From Mesorhizobium_B sp963522145 (GTDB lineage Bacteria; Pseudomonadota; Alphaproteobacteria; Rhizobiales; Rhizobiaceae): DNA of 64,000 bases. Within the stretch, counting starts at the first letter, position 1. The number at the start of each line of letters is the position of its first letter. The stretch lies in the NCBI GenBank assembly GCA_963522145.1, contig CAUQXI010000017.1, positions 1-64,000 on the forward strand, written 5' to 3'. Of the stretch, positions 40,918 through 49,218 are shown in pieces. The notes under the pieces were generated by a model. The model ran no database searches, was not told the origin of the DNA, and saw only the letters and a list, made by a program, of their open reading frames with translations. Made by a program: the position numbers and the translations under genes.

Positions 40918-42744
40918 TCAGTCGTCGTCGGTTTCGATCGGTTCCGGCGGCGGGGCAGCATCGATCGCGCCTTCCAGCTCGTCGGTTGCGTCGCTCGCGC
41001 CGGCAAGCCGCACGTCGATGATCCTCGCGCCGGGAAAGCGCGACAGGATTTCGGCCACCGTGGGGTCGTTGCGCGCGTCCGTCAGCGCGTCCTCGCGGCG
41101 GCTCGCCTCCTCCTCGGCGAGCGTGCGCCCGCCTTCCGTCTTCGACACAGGCACGAGCCATTGCCGGCCGGTCCACTTCTTGAGCCGGGCCGCAAGGTCG
41201 GAGGCGAGCGTCGGCGGAGCATCGGGCGTGAAGCTCACCTCGACGCGGCCCGGCTCGATGCGGACGGGACGCATGTGGCGCTTGATCTGGATCTTGAAGG
41301 CGAGATCGCGGTTCTGCTCGGCCAGAAGCACGATGTCGGCGAGCGATGCGACCTTCAAGCCAGGCTCGGCTTCAGGCTCCGGCTCGGGCGCCTTGCGCAA
41401 GGCCGTCCCTCCTTGCGAGGAAACGAGCTGTGCCGGGGGCGGTGACGAAACCGCTTGAACAGGCGGAGCCTGAATCGCTTCGACCGGACGCGGCGAAGCA
41501 GGAAGGGACCGCGCGGTGGCGGCGCCGGCTTGCTGTGCGGGCGTGGCCGGCGCAGGCAATGCCGCGCCCTCGCTCAGGGAGCGCAGCGCCTCGTCCAGCG
41601 TCGGCAGATGCGCGGCATGGGCGACGCGAATCAGGACCATCTCCGCGGCGCTCGCTGGTCGGGGCGCGGTTGTTACCTCGCTCAGCCCCTTCAGCAGCAT
41701 CTGCCAGACGCGTGACAGCACGCCCATCGAAAGCGATTGCGAGAACGCCGCGCCGCGGGTGCGCTCGTCGGGCGACAGTGCCGCATCGGCGGACGCGTCA
41801 ACGAAGCGGAAGCGCGACACGAGATGCGTGAACTCGGCCAAATCGGTCAACACGGCAGCAGGATCGGCGCCGGCATCATACTGGGCGCTGAATTCGGCGA
41901 GCGCTTCCGCAACATTCCCCTTCATCAGATGCTCGAACAGATCGACCACGCGCGCGCGGTCGGCCAGCCCCAGCATGGCGCGCACGGCTTCGGCTGAAAC
42001 CGCGCCGCCGCCATGGGCGATCGCCTGATCGAGAATGGACAGAGCATCGCGCACCGAGCCCTCGGCCGCGCGCGCGATCGCACCAAGCGCCTCCTCCTCG
42101 ACCGCAATCTCCTCCTGCGCCGCAATGCGCGCGAGATGGGCGGCCATCATGCCGGACTCCACGCGGCGAAGATCGAAGCGCTGGCAGCGCGACAGGACGG
42201 TGATGGGAACCTTGCGGATCTCGGTGGTCGCGAAGATGAATTTCACATGGGGCGGCGGTTCTTCCAGCGTCTTCAGCAGGCCGTTGAAGGCCTGCGTGGA
42301 CAGCATGTGAACCTCGTCGATGATGTAGACCTTGTAGCGGGCGGAAACCGGCGCATAGCGCACCTGCTCGATGATCTCCCGGATGTCGTCGATGCCGGTA
42401 TGCGATGCGGCATCCATCTCGATCACATCGACATGACGGCCTTCCATGATGGCGCGGCAATGCTCGCCGGGCATTGAAAGGTCGATCGAGGGAGCGTTGA
42501 TCTCCGCTGTCTTGTAGTTAAGCGCACGGGCGAGGATGCGGGCGGTGGTGGTCTTTCCCACCCCGCGCACGCCGGTCAGCATCCAGGCCTGGGCGATGCG
42601 GTTCGCGGCGAAAGCGTTGGTGAGCGTGCGCACCATCGGCTCCTGGCCGATCAGCGCGGAAAAGTCGGCCGGGCGGTATTTGCGGGCCAGGACGCGATAA
42701 GGGCCGGCCGCCTTGGTGTTGTCGGTGCTGCCGGCGTCCGCCAT
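40918..42744 (-). CDS. dnaX: DNA polymerase III subunit gamma/tau
   Basis: This 608-residue clamp-loader ATPase has Walker A GVRGVGKTTT, Walker B VYIIDEVHML and an SRC/sensor region (SRCQRFDLRRVE). The C-terminal third is a Pro/Ala-rich tau-type extension (about residues 370-600). The zinc module usual in this family (four Cys after the P-loop) is reduced to a single Cys in PGEHCRAIMEG, as in other rhizobial DnaX proteins. I saw no obvious slippery A-run for a gamma-form frameshift. Confidence 0.96.
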   Translation of the reverse strand: MADAGSTDNTKAAGPYRVLARKYRPADFSALIGQEPMVRTLTNAFAANRIAQAWMLTGVRGVGKTTTARILARALNYKTAEINAPSIDLSMPGEHCRAIMEGRHVDVIEMDAASHTGIDDIREIIEQVRYAPVSARYKVYIIDEVHMLSTQAFNGLLKTLEEPPPHVKFIFATTEIRKVPITVLSRCQRFDLRRVESGMMAAHLARIAAQEEIAVEEEALGAIARAAEGSVRDALSILDQAIAHGGGAVSAEAVRAMLGLADRARVVDLFEHLMKGNVAEALAEFSAQYDAGADPAAVLTDLAEFTHLVSRFRFVDASADAALSPDERTRGAAFSQSLSMGVLSRVWQMLLKGLSEVTTAPRPASAAEMVLIRVAHAAHLPTLDEALRSLSEGAALPAPATPAQQAGAATARSLPASPRPVEAIQAPPVQAVSSPPPAQLVSSQGGTALRKAPEPEPEAEPGLKVASLADIVLLAEQNRDLAFKIQIKRHMRPVRIEPGRVEVSFTPDAPPTLASDLAARLKKWTGRQWLVPVSKTEGGRTLAEEEASRREDALTDARNDPTVAEILSRFPGARIIDVRLAGASDATDELEGAIDAAPPPEPIETDDD

Positions 42745-42854
42745 TGCCTGTCCGTTCGCTCCTCGCGCCCGCGACGCGCTTCGAAGTTTCGCCCATGCGC
42801 CGACCAGCCGTCAATCAACGACGACGACATGCCAGGCGAACAGGCGGGAAAGGT

Positions 42855-42951
42855 GGGAGGCTGGCACGATGACCCGTGCCGAGGCTCGTTGGGGCTGCTT
42901 CCTTCCGGACCTGACCCGGTTGGCGAGTGGCTCGTCCACCACCAACCTCCC
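42855..42951 (-). ncRNA. ffs: Signal recognition particle 4.5S RNA (bacterial small type)
   Basis: On the minus strand it contains the invariant SRP core GGTCAGGTCCGGAAGGAAGC with AGCCCC next to it. The 5' end GGGAGGTTGG pairs with the 3' end CCAGCCTCCC, giving a single rod of about 97 bases. It binds Ffh to target membrane proteins. Its place directly upstream of dnaX-ybaB-recR is typical of alphaproteobacteria. Confidence 0.93.
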
Positions 42952-42958
42952 GAAGAAA

Positions 42959-42987
42959 CATATCGGCAATCGGCGCACCGAATGCAA
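42959..42987 (-). promoter_or_regulatory. Promoter of SRP RNA
   Basis: On the minus strand a TTGCAT (42982-42987) and GATATG (42959-42964) lie 17 bases apart, and seven bases separate the -10 from the first paired G of the RNA at 42951. The spacing predicts a transcript start exactly at the folded 5' end. Confidence 0.7.
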
Positions 42988-43085
42988 GCTTATGGAAGAC
43001 GCGAAATCGGGAAAAGCTGCGGTGCGCCCTTGCGAGCGATCAGGGCACGTTCTAGCCTTCAGACCACCGCGTCATATCAAAGGAA

Positions 43086-43514
43086 ATGCCGATGCTGCCG
43101 GGCCTCAAGGCCGGATTCGAGCTGGACCGACGGCTCGAAAACGACAGCGAGCCCGTGATGTGGCTCGGACTGTGCGAACTCCGCGTCATGAACGAGCACC
43201 GCTGGCCGTGGCTGGTGCTGGTGCCGCAAAGGCCGGGCGTGGAGGAGATCCACGACCTCACCCCGCTCGATCAGGCGATGATCACCTTTGAAACCAATAT
43301 GGTGGCGCAGGCGCTCAAGCGCGTCTCGACGTGCCAGAAGATCAATACCGGCGCGCTTGGCAACATCGTGCGCCAGCTGCATGTGCATGTGGTGGCGCGT
43401 TCCGAGGGCGATGCGGCATGGCCCGGACCTGTGTGGGGTTTCGGCCCGCGTGAGCCCTATACCCGCCGCGAGGACATGCACACGCTGGTCGAGCGCGTGC
43501 GCGCCGGTCTTTGA
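43086..43514 (+). CDS. HIT family hydrolase
   Basis: This 142-residue histidine-triad protein has the nucleotide-binding HIT core QLHVHVVARS (third His replaced by Ala/Arg context), preceded by LGNIVRQ. HIT proteins hydrolyse or transfer nucleotides from phosphate linkages. Its stop is overlapped by the start of nudC (TTTGA), so both may act in dinucleotide clearance. The substrate is uncertain. Confidence 0.85.
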   Translation: MPMLPGLKAGFELDRRLENDSEPVMWLGLCELRVMNEHRWPWLVLVPQRPGVEEIHDLTPLDQAMITFETNMVAQALKRVSTCQKINTGALGNIVRQLHVHVVARSEGDAAWPGPVWGFGPREPYTRREDMHTLVERVRAGL

Positions 43515-44464
43515 CTTTGCAACCCTCCTCTTTTCCGCTGTTTGGCGGCTTCGCCGACGAACCGAGCGCTGCGGTCGGCTTCGCCGGAAACATGCTCGAT
43601 CGACGATCGGAAAACCGCGCGGACGATTCTGCAGTCGTGGCATGGGCCGAAAGCGGAGCACGTGTGCTGCTCCTCAGCAACGGCACGGTCTGCACCCGGT
43701 CTGAAGACGGAGCGAAGAACCCCTTCTTCCCGCCGGATGAAGCCGTCGCCTTCGGTGCAAACCCGGCCGAGGCGCTTCTGCTCGGCTGGGATGCGCATGG
43801 TCCTGTTCTTGCCGCTGCGATCCTGCCCGAGCAGGCCGAGCGGGCGGATGCAGTGCCTCTGCGCGCGGCCTATGCGCAGGCGCTTTTCGCTTCCGACGCC
43901 ATGGGCGCGCTGGCGCAGGGGGCGGCACTGCTTGCCTGGCACAACAGTCACGGCTTTTGTGCCCGCTGCGGTCAAGCAAGCGAGATGCGGGGCGGCGGCG
44001 TGAGGCGCGTGTGCCTCGCCTGCGCGGCAGAGCATTTCCCGCGCACCGATCCGGTCGCCATCATGCTCGCGGTGCGAGAGGAACGCTGCCTGATGGGGCG
44101 CGGGCGACACTTCGCGCCCGGCATGTTCTCATGCCTTGCCGGCTTCATCGAGCCGGGAGAAACGATCGAGAACGCGGTGCGCCGCGAGACCTTTGAGGAA
44201 TCGGGCATCTGGCTCGGGCGCGTCCGCTACCATGCGAGCCAGCCCTGGCCGTTTCCCCATTCGCTGATGATCGGCTGCCTCGGCGAGGCGCTGACGGAAG
44301 AGATCGACCCCGATCGCGAGGAACTGGAAGCCTGCCGCTGGTTCGGGCGCGAGGAGGTGCGATCCATGCTCGCCGGCACCCATCCCGACGGGCTGATCGC
44401 GCCGCCGGGCGGCGCCATCGCCTCCCACCTGATCCGCTTCTGGGCGAACGGCGGCGGTTTTTAG
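43511..44464 (+). CDS. nudC: NAD(+) diphosphatase / NAD-capped RNA decapping enzyme
   Basis: This 317-residue Nudix hydrolase has an N-terminal domain, a zinc ribbon (CARCGQASEMR with CLAC), the Nudix box GFIEPGETIENAVRRETFEE and the NudC-specific SQPWPFPHSLMIGC. It splits NAD(H) and can remove NAD caps from RNA. The TTG at 43511 overlaps the stop of the HIT gene; a second TTG two codons later is possible. Confidence 0.93.
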   Translation: MTLQPSSFPLFGGFADEPSAAVGFAGNMLDRRSENRADDSAVVAWAESGARVLLLSNGTVCTRSEDGAKNPFFPPDEAVAFGANPAEALLLGWDAHGPVLAAAILPEQAERADAVPLRAAYAQALFASDAMGALAQGAALLAWHNSHGFCARCGQASEMRGGGVRRVCLACAAEHFPRTDPVAIMLAVREERCLMGRGRHFAPGMFSCLAGFIEPGETIENAVRRETFEESGIWLGRVRYHASQPWPFPHSLMIGCLGEALTEEIDPDREELEACRWFGREEVRSMLAGTHPDGLIAPPGGAIASHLIRFWANGGGF

Positions 44465-44470
44465 CGGAAA

Positions 44471-45334
44471 CTAATCCGCTACCTTCCATTCCTCGCGCGA
44501 GTCGCTGCGCGGATAAACGCCGAGGATGCGCACTTCCTTCGAGAAGAAGCGCAGCTCGTCCAGAGCAAGGGCCACGTTGGGGTCATCCGGATGGCCCTCG
44601 ATGTCGGCATAAAAAAGCGTCGCCGTGAACGCCCCGAGCTGATAGCTCTCGAGCTTCGTCATGTTGACGCCGTTGGTCGCGAAGCCGCCCATCGCCTTGT
44701 AAAGGGCGGCGGGCACGTTGCGCACGCGGAAGATGAAGGTGGTCATCATCCCGGCTTCCGCCGTGGGACGCTCCACCCAGTGCTTGCTTTTCGTGAGCAC
44801 CACGAAGCGGGTGACGTTCGTGTCCGTGTCCTCGACATTCTCCTCCAGGATGTCGAGCCCGTAGAGGCTTGCGGCGAGGCGCGGCGAAAGGGCTGCCATT
44901 GTCCGGTCGGCGGTCTCGCCGACGAGCTTCGCCGCCCCCGCCGTGTCGCCGGCCACCACCGCCTTCCAGCCATTCTTGCGGATATACTTGCGGCACTGCC
45001 CAAGCGCATGAATGTGGCTGTGCACGCTTTTGATCTCGCGGCGCTCGACGCCCGGCAGCACCATAAGCTGGAAGTGGATGGGCAAAAAATATTCGCCCAC
45101 GATATGCAGGCGGGACTCGGGCAGGAGGTGATGGATGTCGGCCACGCGGCCCGCGATCGTGTTCTCGATCGGGATCATGGCGAGATCGGCCTTGCCCGTC
45201 TCGACCGCCACGAAAGCGTCCTCGAAAGTGGGACACGGCAGCGGCTCCATTCCGGGATAAACGTTGCGGCAGGCCGTATCGGAATTGGCGCCCGGCTCGC
45301 CCTGGAACGCGATCCGGTTGGTGTGGCTCGGCAT
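44471..45334 (-). CDS. pheA: Prephenate dehydratase
   Basis: This 287-residue enzyme makes phenylpyruvate. The catalytic PDT domain shows IAFQGEPGANSDTAC, ADLAMIPIENTIAGRV and the TRF motif in NVTRFVVL. A C-terminal ACT domain (about residues 190-270) with FIFRVRNVPAALYKAMGGFA and MTKLESYQLGAF gives phenylalanine feedback control. There is no chorismate mutase domain. The ATG at 45334 is preferred over the TTG two codons upstream. It is followed on the same strand by kdsB upstream in transcription order. Confidence 0.96.
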   Translation of the reverse strand: MPSHTNRIAFQGEPGANSDTACRNVYPGMEPLPCPTFEDAFVAVETGKADLAMIPIENTIAGRVADIHHLLPESRLHIVGEYFLPIHFQLMVLPGVERREIKSVHSHIHALGQCRKYIRKNGWKAVVAGDTAGAAKLVGETADRTMAALSPRLAASLYGLDILEENVEDTDTNVTRFVVLTKSKHWVERPTAEAGMMTTFIFRVRNVPAALYKAMGGFATNGVNMTKLESYQLGAFTATLFYADIEGHPDDPNVALALDELRFFSKEVRILGVYPRSDSREEWKVAD

Positions 45335-45364
45335 AGGCAAAGGCTTTCGCGTGTTCCGGGTGGA

Positions 45365-46102
45365 TCAGGACTGGAGGATCAGGCGTGCGCGTTCGAGATC
45401 GTCGGGCGTATCCACCCCGAGCGGAACGCCGCTCACCAGCGCCGCGTCGATCCGCATGCCTGCCTCGAGCGCGCGCAGCTGCTCCAGCTTCTCGCGCCGT
45501 TCGAGCGTCGATGGCGCAAGGCCGACGAAGCGCGCGAGTGCGGCGCGCCGATAGGCATAAAGTCCGACATGATGGTAGAGTGGACCGTCGCCGTGAGGAG
45601 CGGTCGCGCGGGTGAAGTAGAGCGCGCGCAGGCGCTTGGGATTGATCGGGCTGCCCACGATCTTGACCACGTTGGGATTGGTGCGCTCCTCCGGGTCGGT
45701 GATCTCCACGCCCAGCGTGCCGATATCGACGGCCGCATCGTCGAGCAGTTCCAACGCGCGGATGATCAAACTGGGATCGAGTGTCGGCAGGTCGCCCTGC
45801 ACATTGACGATCCGCTCGACCTCACCGGCGGGATCAGCGCGGCTCAGCGCCTCGAAGATGCGGTCGGAACCGGATTCGTGCGTGAGCGCGGTCATCACCG
45901 CCTCGAAGCCGTGGGCCTCGACGGCATCCTTCACCTCGCCCGCGTCGGTCGCCACGACGACGCGGCCCAGCCCGCTTTCGGCCGCCCGCCGCGCCACATG
46001 CACGATCATGGGAACGCCGGCAATGTCCGCCAGCGGCTTGCCGGGGAGTCGGGTCGAGCCCATGCGGGCGGGAATCAGAACGAGAACGGTCAAGACAATC
46101 AC
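45365..46102 (-). CDS. kdsB: 3-deoxy-manno-octulosonate cytidylyltransferase
   Basis: This 245-residue enzyme activates KDO as CMP-KDO for lipopolysaccharide. The family hallmarks are LVLIPARMGSTRLPGKPLAD, ATDAGEVKDAVEAHG, NVQGDLPTLDPSLI and the terminal EQLRALEAGMRI with GVPLGVDTPDDLERAR. A GTG at 46102 gives a normal length; TTG 46093 is an alternative. pheA lies 30 bases downstream, so the two probably share a transcript. Confidence 0.94.
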   Translation of the reverse strand: MIVLTVLVLIPARMGSTRLPGKPLADIAGVPMIVHVARRAAESGLGRVVVATDAGEVKDAVEAHGFEAVMTALTHESGSDRIFEALSRADPAGEVERIVNVQGDLPTLDPSLIIRALELLDDAAVDIGTLGVEITDPEERTNPNVVKIVGSPINPKRLRALYFTRATAPHGDGPLYHHVGLYAYRRAALARFVGLAPSTLERREKLEQLRALEAGMRIDAALVSGVPLGVDTPDDLERARLILQS

Positions 46103-46286
46103 GCGGAGAAAGCAGAAACGGAGTGCCCCAAAGTGGCAAAACGCCTCACGGAAGCGCGCCCTTATAGGTGTTGCACGGGTCATGCAAAAGACCTAGTTTC
46201 CGCACGGTTTTCCAGGGAGGCTGCCGCTTGCGCTTCGCGCACTGCTCGCGATTGCGGCGGGAGGCGCCCTGAACAAAGAGGCGCGG

Positions 46287-47216
46287 ATGGATTCCTTCGA
46301 GATCAACAAGGTGATGGGCGCGGTGCTCGGCACCATCTTCCTGGTGTTTTCCGTGGCGTTGATCTCCGACGCGATCTTCGCGGCGCCTGTGCCCCACACT
46401 CCCGGCTACATCATCCAGGCATCCGAGGCGGAAGCGCCTGCCGCCGGCGCCGAAGCGGCGGCTCCTGTGTCGGTCGCGACACTTCTGGCGAGCGCCGATG
46501 CGGATGCGGGTGCCACCGTGTTCAAGAAATGCCAGGCCTGCCATTCCGGCGAGAAGGGCGGCCCGAACAAGGTCGGCCCCGATCTCTGGGGCGTCGTCAA
46601 CCGTCCGATCGCGAGCCATGAGGGCTTCAGCTATTCCGCCGCGATGAAGGAATTCAGCGAGGGCGGCAAGAAGCTCTGGGCGTTCGAGGAGCTGAACGGC
46701 TTCATCCATGCCCCCAAGGAACATGTGAAGGGCACGGCGATGAGCTTCGCCGGCATCAAGAAGGACAATGAGCGGGCGAATCTGCTCGCCTATCTGCGCA
46801 CGCTTTCGGACGATCCGGCGCCGCTGCCCACCGCCGACGCGGCGCCTGCGGCAGAGAATGCTTCCGCACCGGGCGGTGCAGCGCCTGCCCCTGAGAACGC
46901 TGCGGCACCGGCCGGGAACAACGCCCCTGCCCCAGCGGCTGATGGCGCCGCTCCGGCCGCCGCGCCTGCCGACGGGAATGCCGCTGCGCCTGCTTCAGAC
47001 AATGAGGCGGCACCGGGAACAGCCGCGCCCGCTCCGTCAGCGCAAGGCGCCACTATGGCGCCTGCTGCCGAGCCTGCGACTGGAAATTCTGCTGCCCCTG
47101 CCGGGAGCAACGAAGCCGCGCCGGCTACCGCCTCGCCTGCTCCGGCGTCTCAGGGCGCCACAACAACGCCGGGGGCGGAGCCCGCGACTGATCCGGCGCA
47201 GCCGGCACAGAATTGA
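46287..47216 (+). CDS. cycM: Membrane-anchored cytochrome c (CycM-like) with Ala/Pro tail
   Basis: This 309-residue protein has an N-terminal membrane anchor (about residues 8-28, GAVLGTIFLVFSVALISDAI), a linker, and a class I cytochrome c domain with the heme site CQACH and distal Met in KGTAMSFAG. This matches rhizobial CycM, which carries electrons between complex III and terminal oxidases. After LLAYLRTL (near residue 173) a tail of about 130 residues is almost only Ala, Pro, Gly, Asn, Glu and Thr in repeated APA blocks, absent from ordinary CycM. Confidence 0.88.
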   Translation: MDSFEINKVMGAVLGTIFLVFSVALISDAIFAAPVPHTPGYIIQASEAEAPAAGAEAAAPVSVATLLASADADAGATVFKKCQACHSGEKGGPNKVGPDLWGVVNRPIASHEGFSYSAAMKEFSEGGKKLWAFEELNGFIHAPKEHVKGTAMSFAGIKKDNERANLLAYLRTLSDDPAPLPTADAAPAAENASAPGGAAPAPENAAAPAGNNAPAPAADGAAPAAAPADGNAAAPASDNEAAPGTAAPAPSAQGATMAPAAEPATGNSAAPAGSNEAAPATASPAPASQGATTTPGAEPATDPAQPAQN

Positions 47217-47270
47217 TAACGGCGGGCGGCGCTTCCCGCGTCACTCGATCGTCATTGCCCGGAACCACGA

Positions 47271-47297
47271 AAAAGCCAGCTTTCGCCTGGCTTTTTT
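47271..47297 (+). terminator. Intrinsic terminator
   Basis: The arms aaaagccag (47271-47279) and ctggctttt (47287-47295) form a nine-base stem with a seven-base loop and a run of Ts, ending the cytochrome gene before the transporter operon. Confidence 0.85.
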
Positions 47298-47337
47298 CTT
47301 GTCGGGGCTAAGTTCAAGCCAGGCGGAGGAATCAAGC

Positions 47338-49218
47338 ATGGCGTCATGGGCAGGGAAGCGCGCGGCATGGTGTCTGGCACTGCTTGCGCTTGCCGCTCCG
47401 AGCCATGCTAGCGCCGAGGATCAATGGCGCACCTCAAACTCGCTGATGGGCGAAAGCAAATATGGCGAGACCTTCGCCCATTATGACTATGTGAACCCCG
47501 ATGCGCCGAAGGGCGGCACCCTGAACGCGGTCGCGCCGGGCACGTTCGACAGCCTCAATCCGTATATCGTTCGCGGCTCTCCGGCAGCGGGGCTCGTCAG
47601 TTTCGGCGGGGGGCTGCTCTATGACACGCTCATGGAGCAGTCGATCGACGAGCCGAGCGTCAGCCATCCTTTGATCGCGGATGCCTTCAAATATCCCCCT
47701 GATTATTCCTCGGTCACCTACCGGCTCGACCCGCGTGCCCGGTGGCATGACGGCAAGCCGATCACGGTCGAGGATGTGGTCTGGTCGTTCCAGGTGCTGA
47801 AGGCCAACAGCCCGATGTACCGGCGCTACTATGAGAATGTCACGGAAGCGGTGGCGCTGAACGAGCGCGAGGTCGAGTTCCGCTTCGACCAGAAGGGCAA
47901 TCGCGAATTGCCCAAGATCATCGGCGATCTCGCGGTGCTGCCCAAGCACTGGTGGGAAGGCACCGATGCGAGCGGCCGTAAGCGTGACGTGACGCAGCCG
48001 ACGCTTGAAGTGCCGCTGGGTTCCGCCGCCTACCGCATCGAGAGCTTCAAGCCCGGCTCCGAGATCGTCTGGGCGCGCGTGCCGGACTACTGGGGCGCGA
48101 CGCTTCCCGTGAAGATCGGCCGAGAAAATTTCGACAAGCGCCGCTACGTCTATATCCAGGACCAGAACGCGTCCTGGCAGGCCTTCACCAAGGGCGGCTA
48201 TGAGGACATCAACCAGGAGATGAGCTCACGCCGCTGGGCGACCTTCTACAATTTTCCTGCCTTCAAGGCGGGCGATGTGATCCGCAAGGAGTTCAAGGCG
48301 ACGTCGCGGGCGACCATGCAGGGTTTTGCCATGAATATGCGGCGGTCGCTGTTCCAGGACGCGCGCGTGCGCCAGGGCCTCACCTACGCCTTCGACTTCG
48401 AAACGATGAACCGGACGATCTTCTTCGGCTTCAACACGCGCGTCTCGAGCTATTTCGTCGGTGGTGAGCTCGCCTCCAGCGGGCTGCCGCAGGGGCGCGA
48501 GCTCGAGATCCTGTCGGAGTACAAGGACAAGCTGCCTCCCGATCTTTTCACGAAGGAATACAAGCTGCCCGTCTACGACACGCCGCAGGCGGAGCGGACG
48601 CATCTGCGCGAGGTGATCCGCCTCTTCGGGGAGGCTGGCTGGACCATCAAGGCCGGCAAGATGACGAATGTCAAAACAGGCGAGGTCTTCAAGATCGAGA
48701 TCCTGGGCAACAACGACACGGACGAGGTGATCTCCGCCCCTTACATCGCGATGCTGCGGAAGGTGGGCATCGAGGCGCGGCTGCGGATCATCGATCCGAG
48801 CCAGTATGTGAACCGGGTCAACAATTTCGATTTCGACATGCTGACCACCGTGCTCCAGCAATCGGATTCGCCCGGCAACGAGCAGCGCGATTTCTGGTCG
48901 AGCACGGCGGCCGACATGCCAGGAGCACGCAACCTTTCAGGCATCAAGAACCCGGTCGTTGATGCGCTGATCGACAAGGTGATCTTCGCCACCGATCGCG
49001 ACGAGCTGCTCGCCGCGACCCATGCGCTCGACCGCGTGCTGCTGTGGAATTTCTACGTTGTGCCGCAATATACAAGGCCGGTGGTATGGCTCGCCTACTG
49101 GAACAAGTTCGGCATTCCCGCGCGCCAGCCGGACTATCTCGGGCCTGACACGGATTCCTGGTGGATCGACTCGGAAAAGGAAAAGGCGCTTGCGGCGAAA
49201 TATCGGTGGGCGAATTGA
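47338..49218 (+). CDS. yejA: Yej-type ABC transporter oligopeptide-binding protein (first copy)
   Basis: This 626-residue family 5 substrate-binding protein has a Sec signal peptide (AAWCLALLALAAPSHASA) and the typical core: YVNPDAPKGGTLNAVAPGTF, VTYRLDPRARWHDGKPITVE, GSAAYRIESFKPG and QGFAMNMRRSLFQDARVRQG. Binding proteins of the YejABEF system capture oligopeptides including microcin C. An ideal GGAGGA site lies seven bases before the ATG. The following gene encodes a related second binding protein. Confidence 0.9.
   Translation: MASWAGKRAAWCLALLALAAPSHASAEDQWRTSNSLMGESKYGETFAHYDYVNPDAPKGGTLNAVAPGTFDSLNPYIVRGSPAAGLVSFGGGLLYDTLMEQSIDEPSVSHPLIADAFKYPPDYSSVTYRLDPRARWHDGKPITVEDVVWSFQVLKANSPMYRRYYENVTEAVALNEREVEFRFDQKGNRELPKIIGDLAVLPKHWWEGTDASGRKRDVTQPTLEVPLGSAAYRIESFKPGSEIVWARVPDYWGATLPVKIGRENFDKRRYVYIQDQNASWQAFTKGGYEDINQEMSSRRWATFYNFPAFKAGDVIRKEFKATSRATMQGFAMNMRRSLFQDARVRQGLTYAFDFETMNRTIFFGFNTRVSSYFVGGELASSGLPQGRELEILSEYKDKLPPDLFTKEYKLPVYDTPQAERTHLREVIRLFGEAGWTIKAGKMTNVKTGEVFKIEILGNNDTDEVISAPYIAMLRKVGIEARLRIIDPSQYVNRVNNFDFDMLTTVLQQSDSPGNEQRDFWSSTAADMPGARNLSGIKNPVVDALIDKVIFATDRDELLAATHALDRVLLWNFYVVPQYTRPVVWLAYWNKFGIPARQPDYLGPDTDSWWIDSEKEKALAAKYRWAN

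Noticed and set aside
40918..42744. Programmed frameshift in dnaX
   Set aside because: No A-rich slippery heptamer with a following hairpin was noticed in the tau extension.
44591..46621. A 676-residue open frame on the plus strand opposite pheA and kdsB
   Set aside because: It lies fully antisense to two well-supported enzymes and shows no domain.
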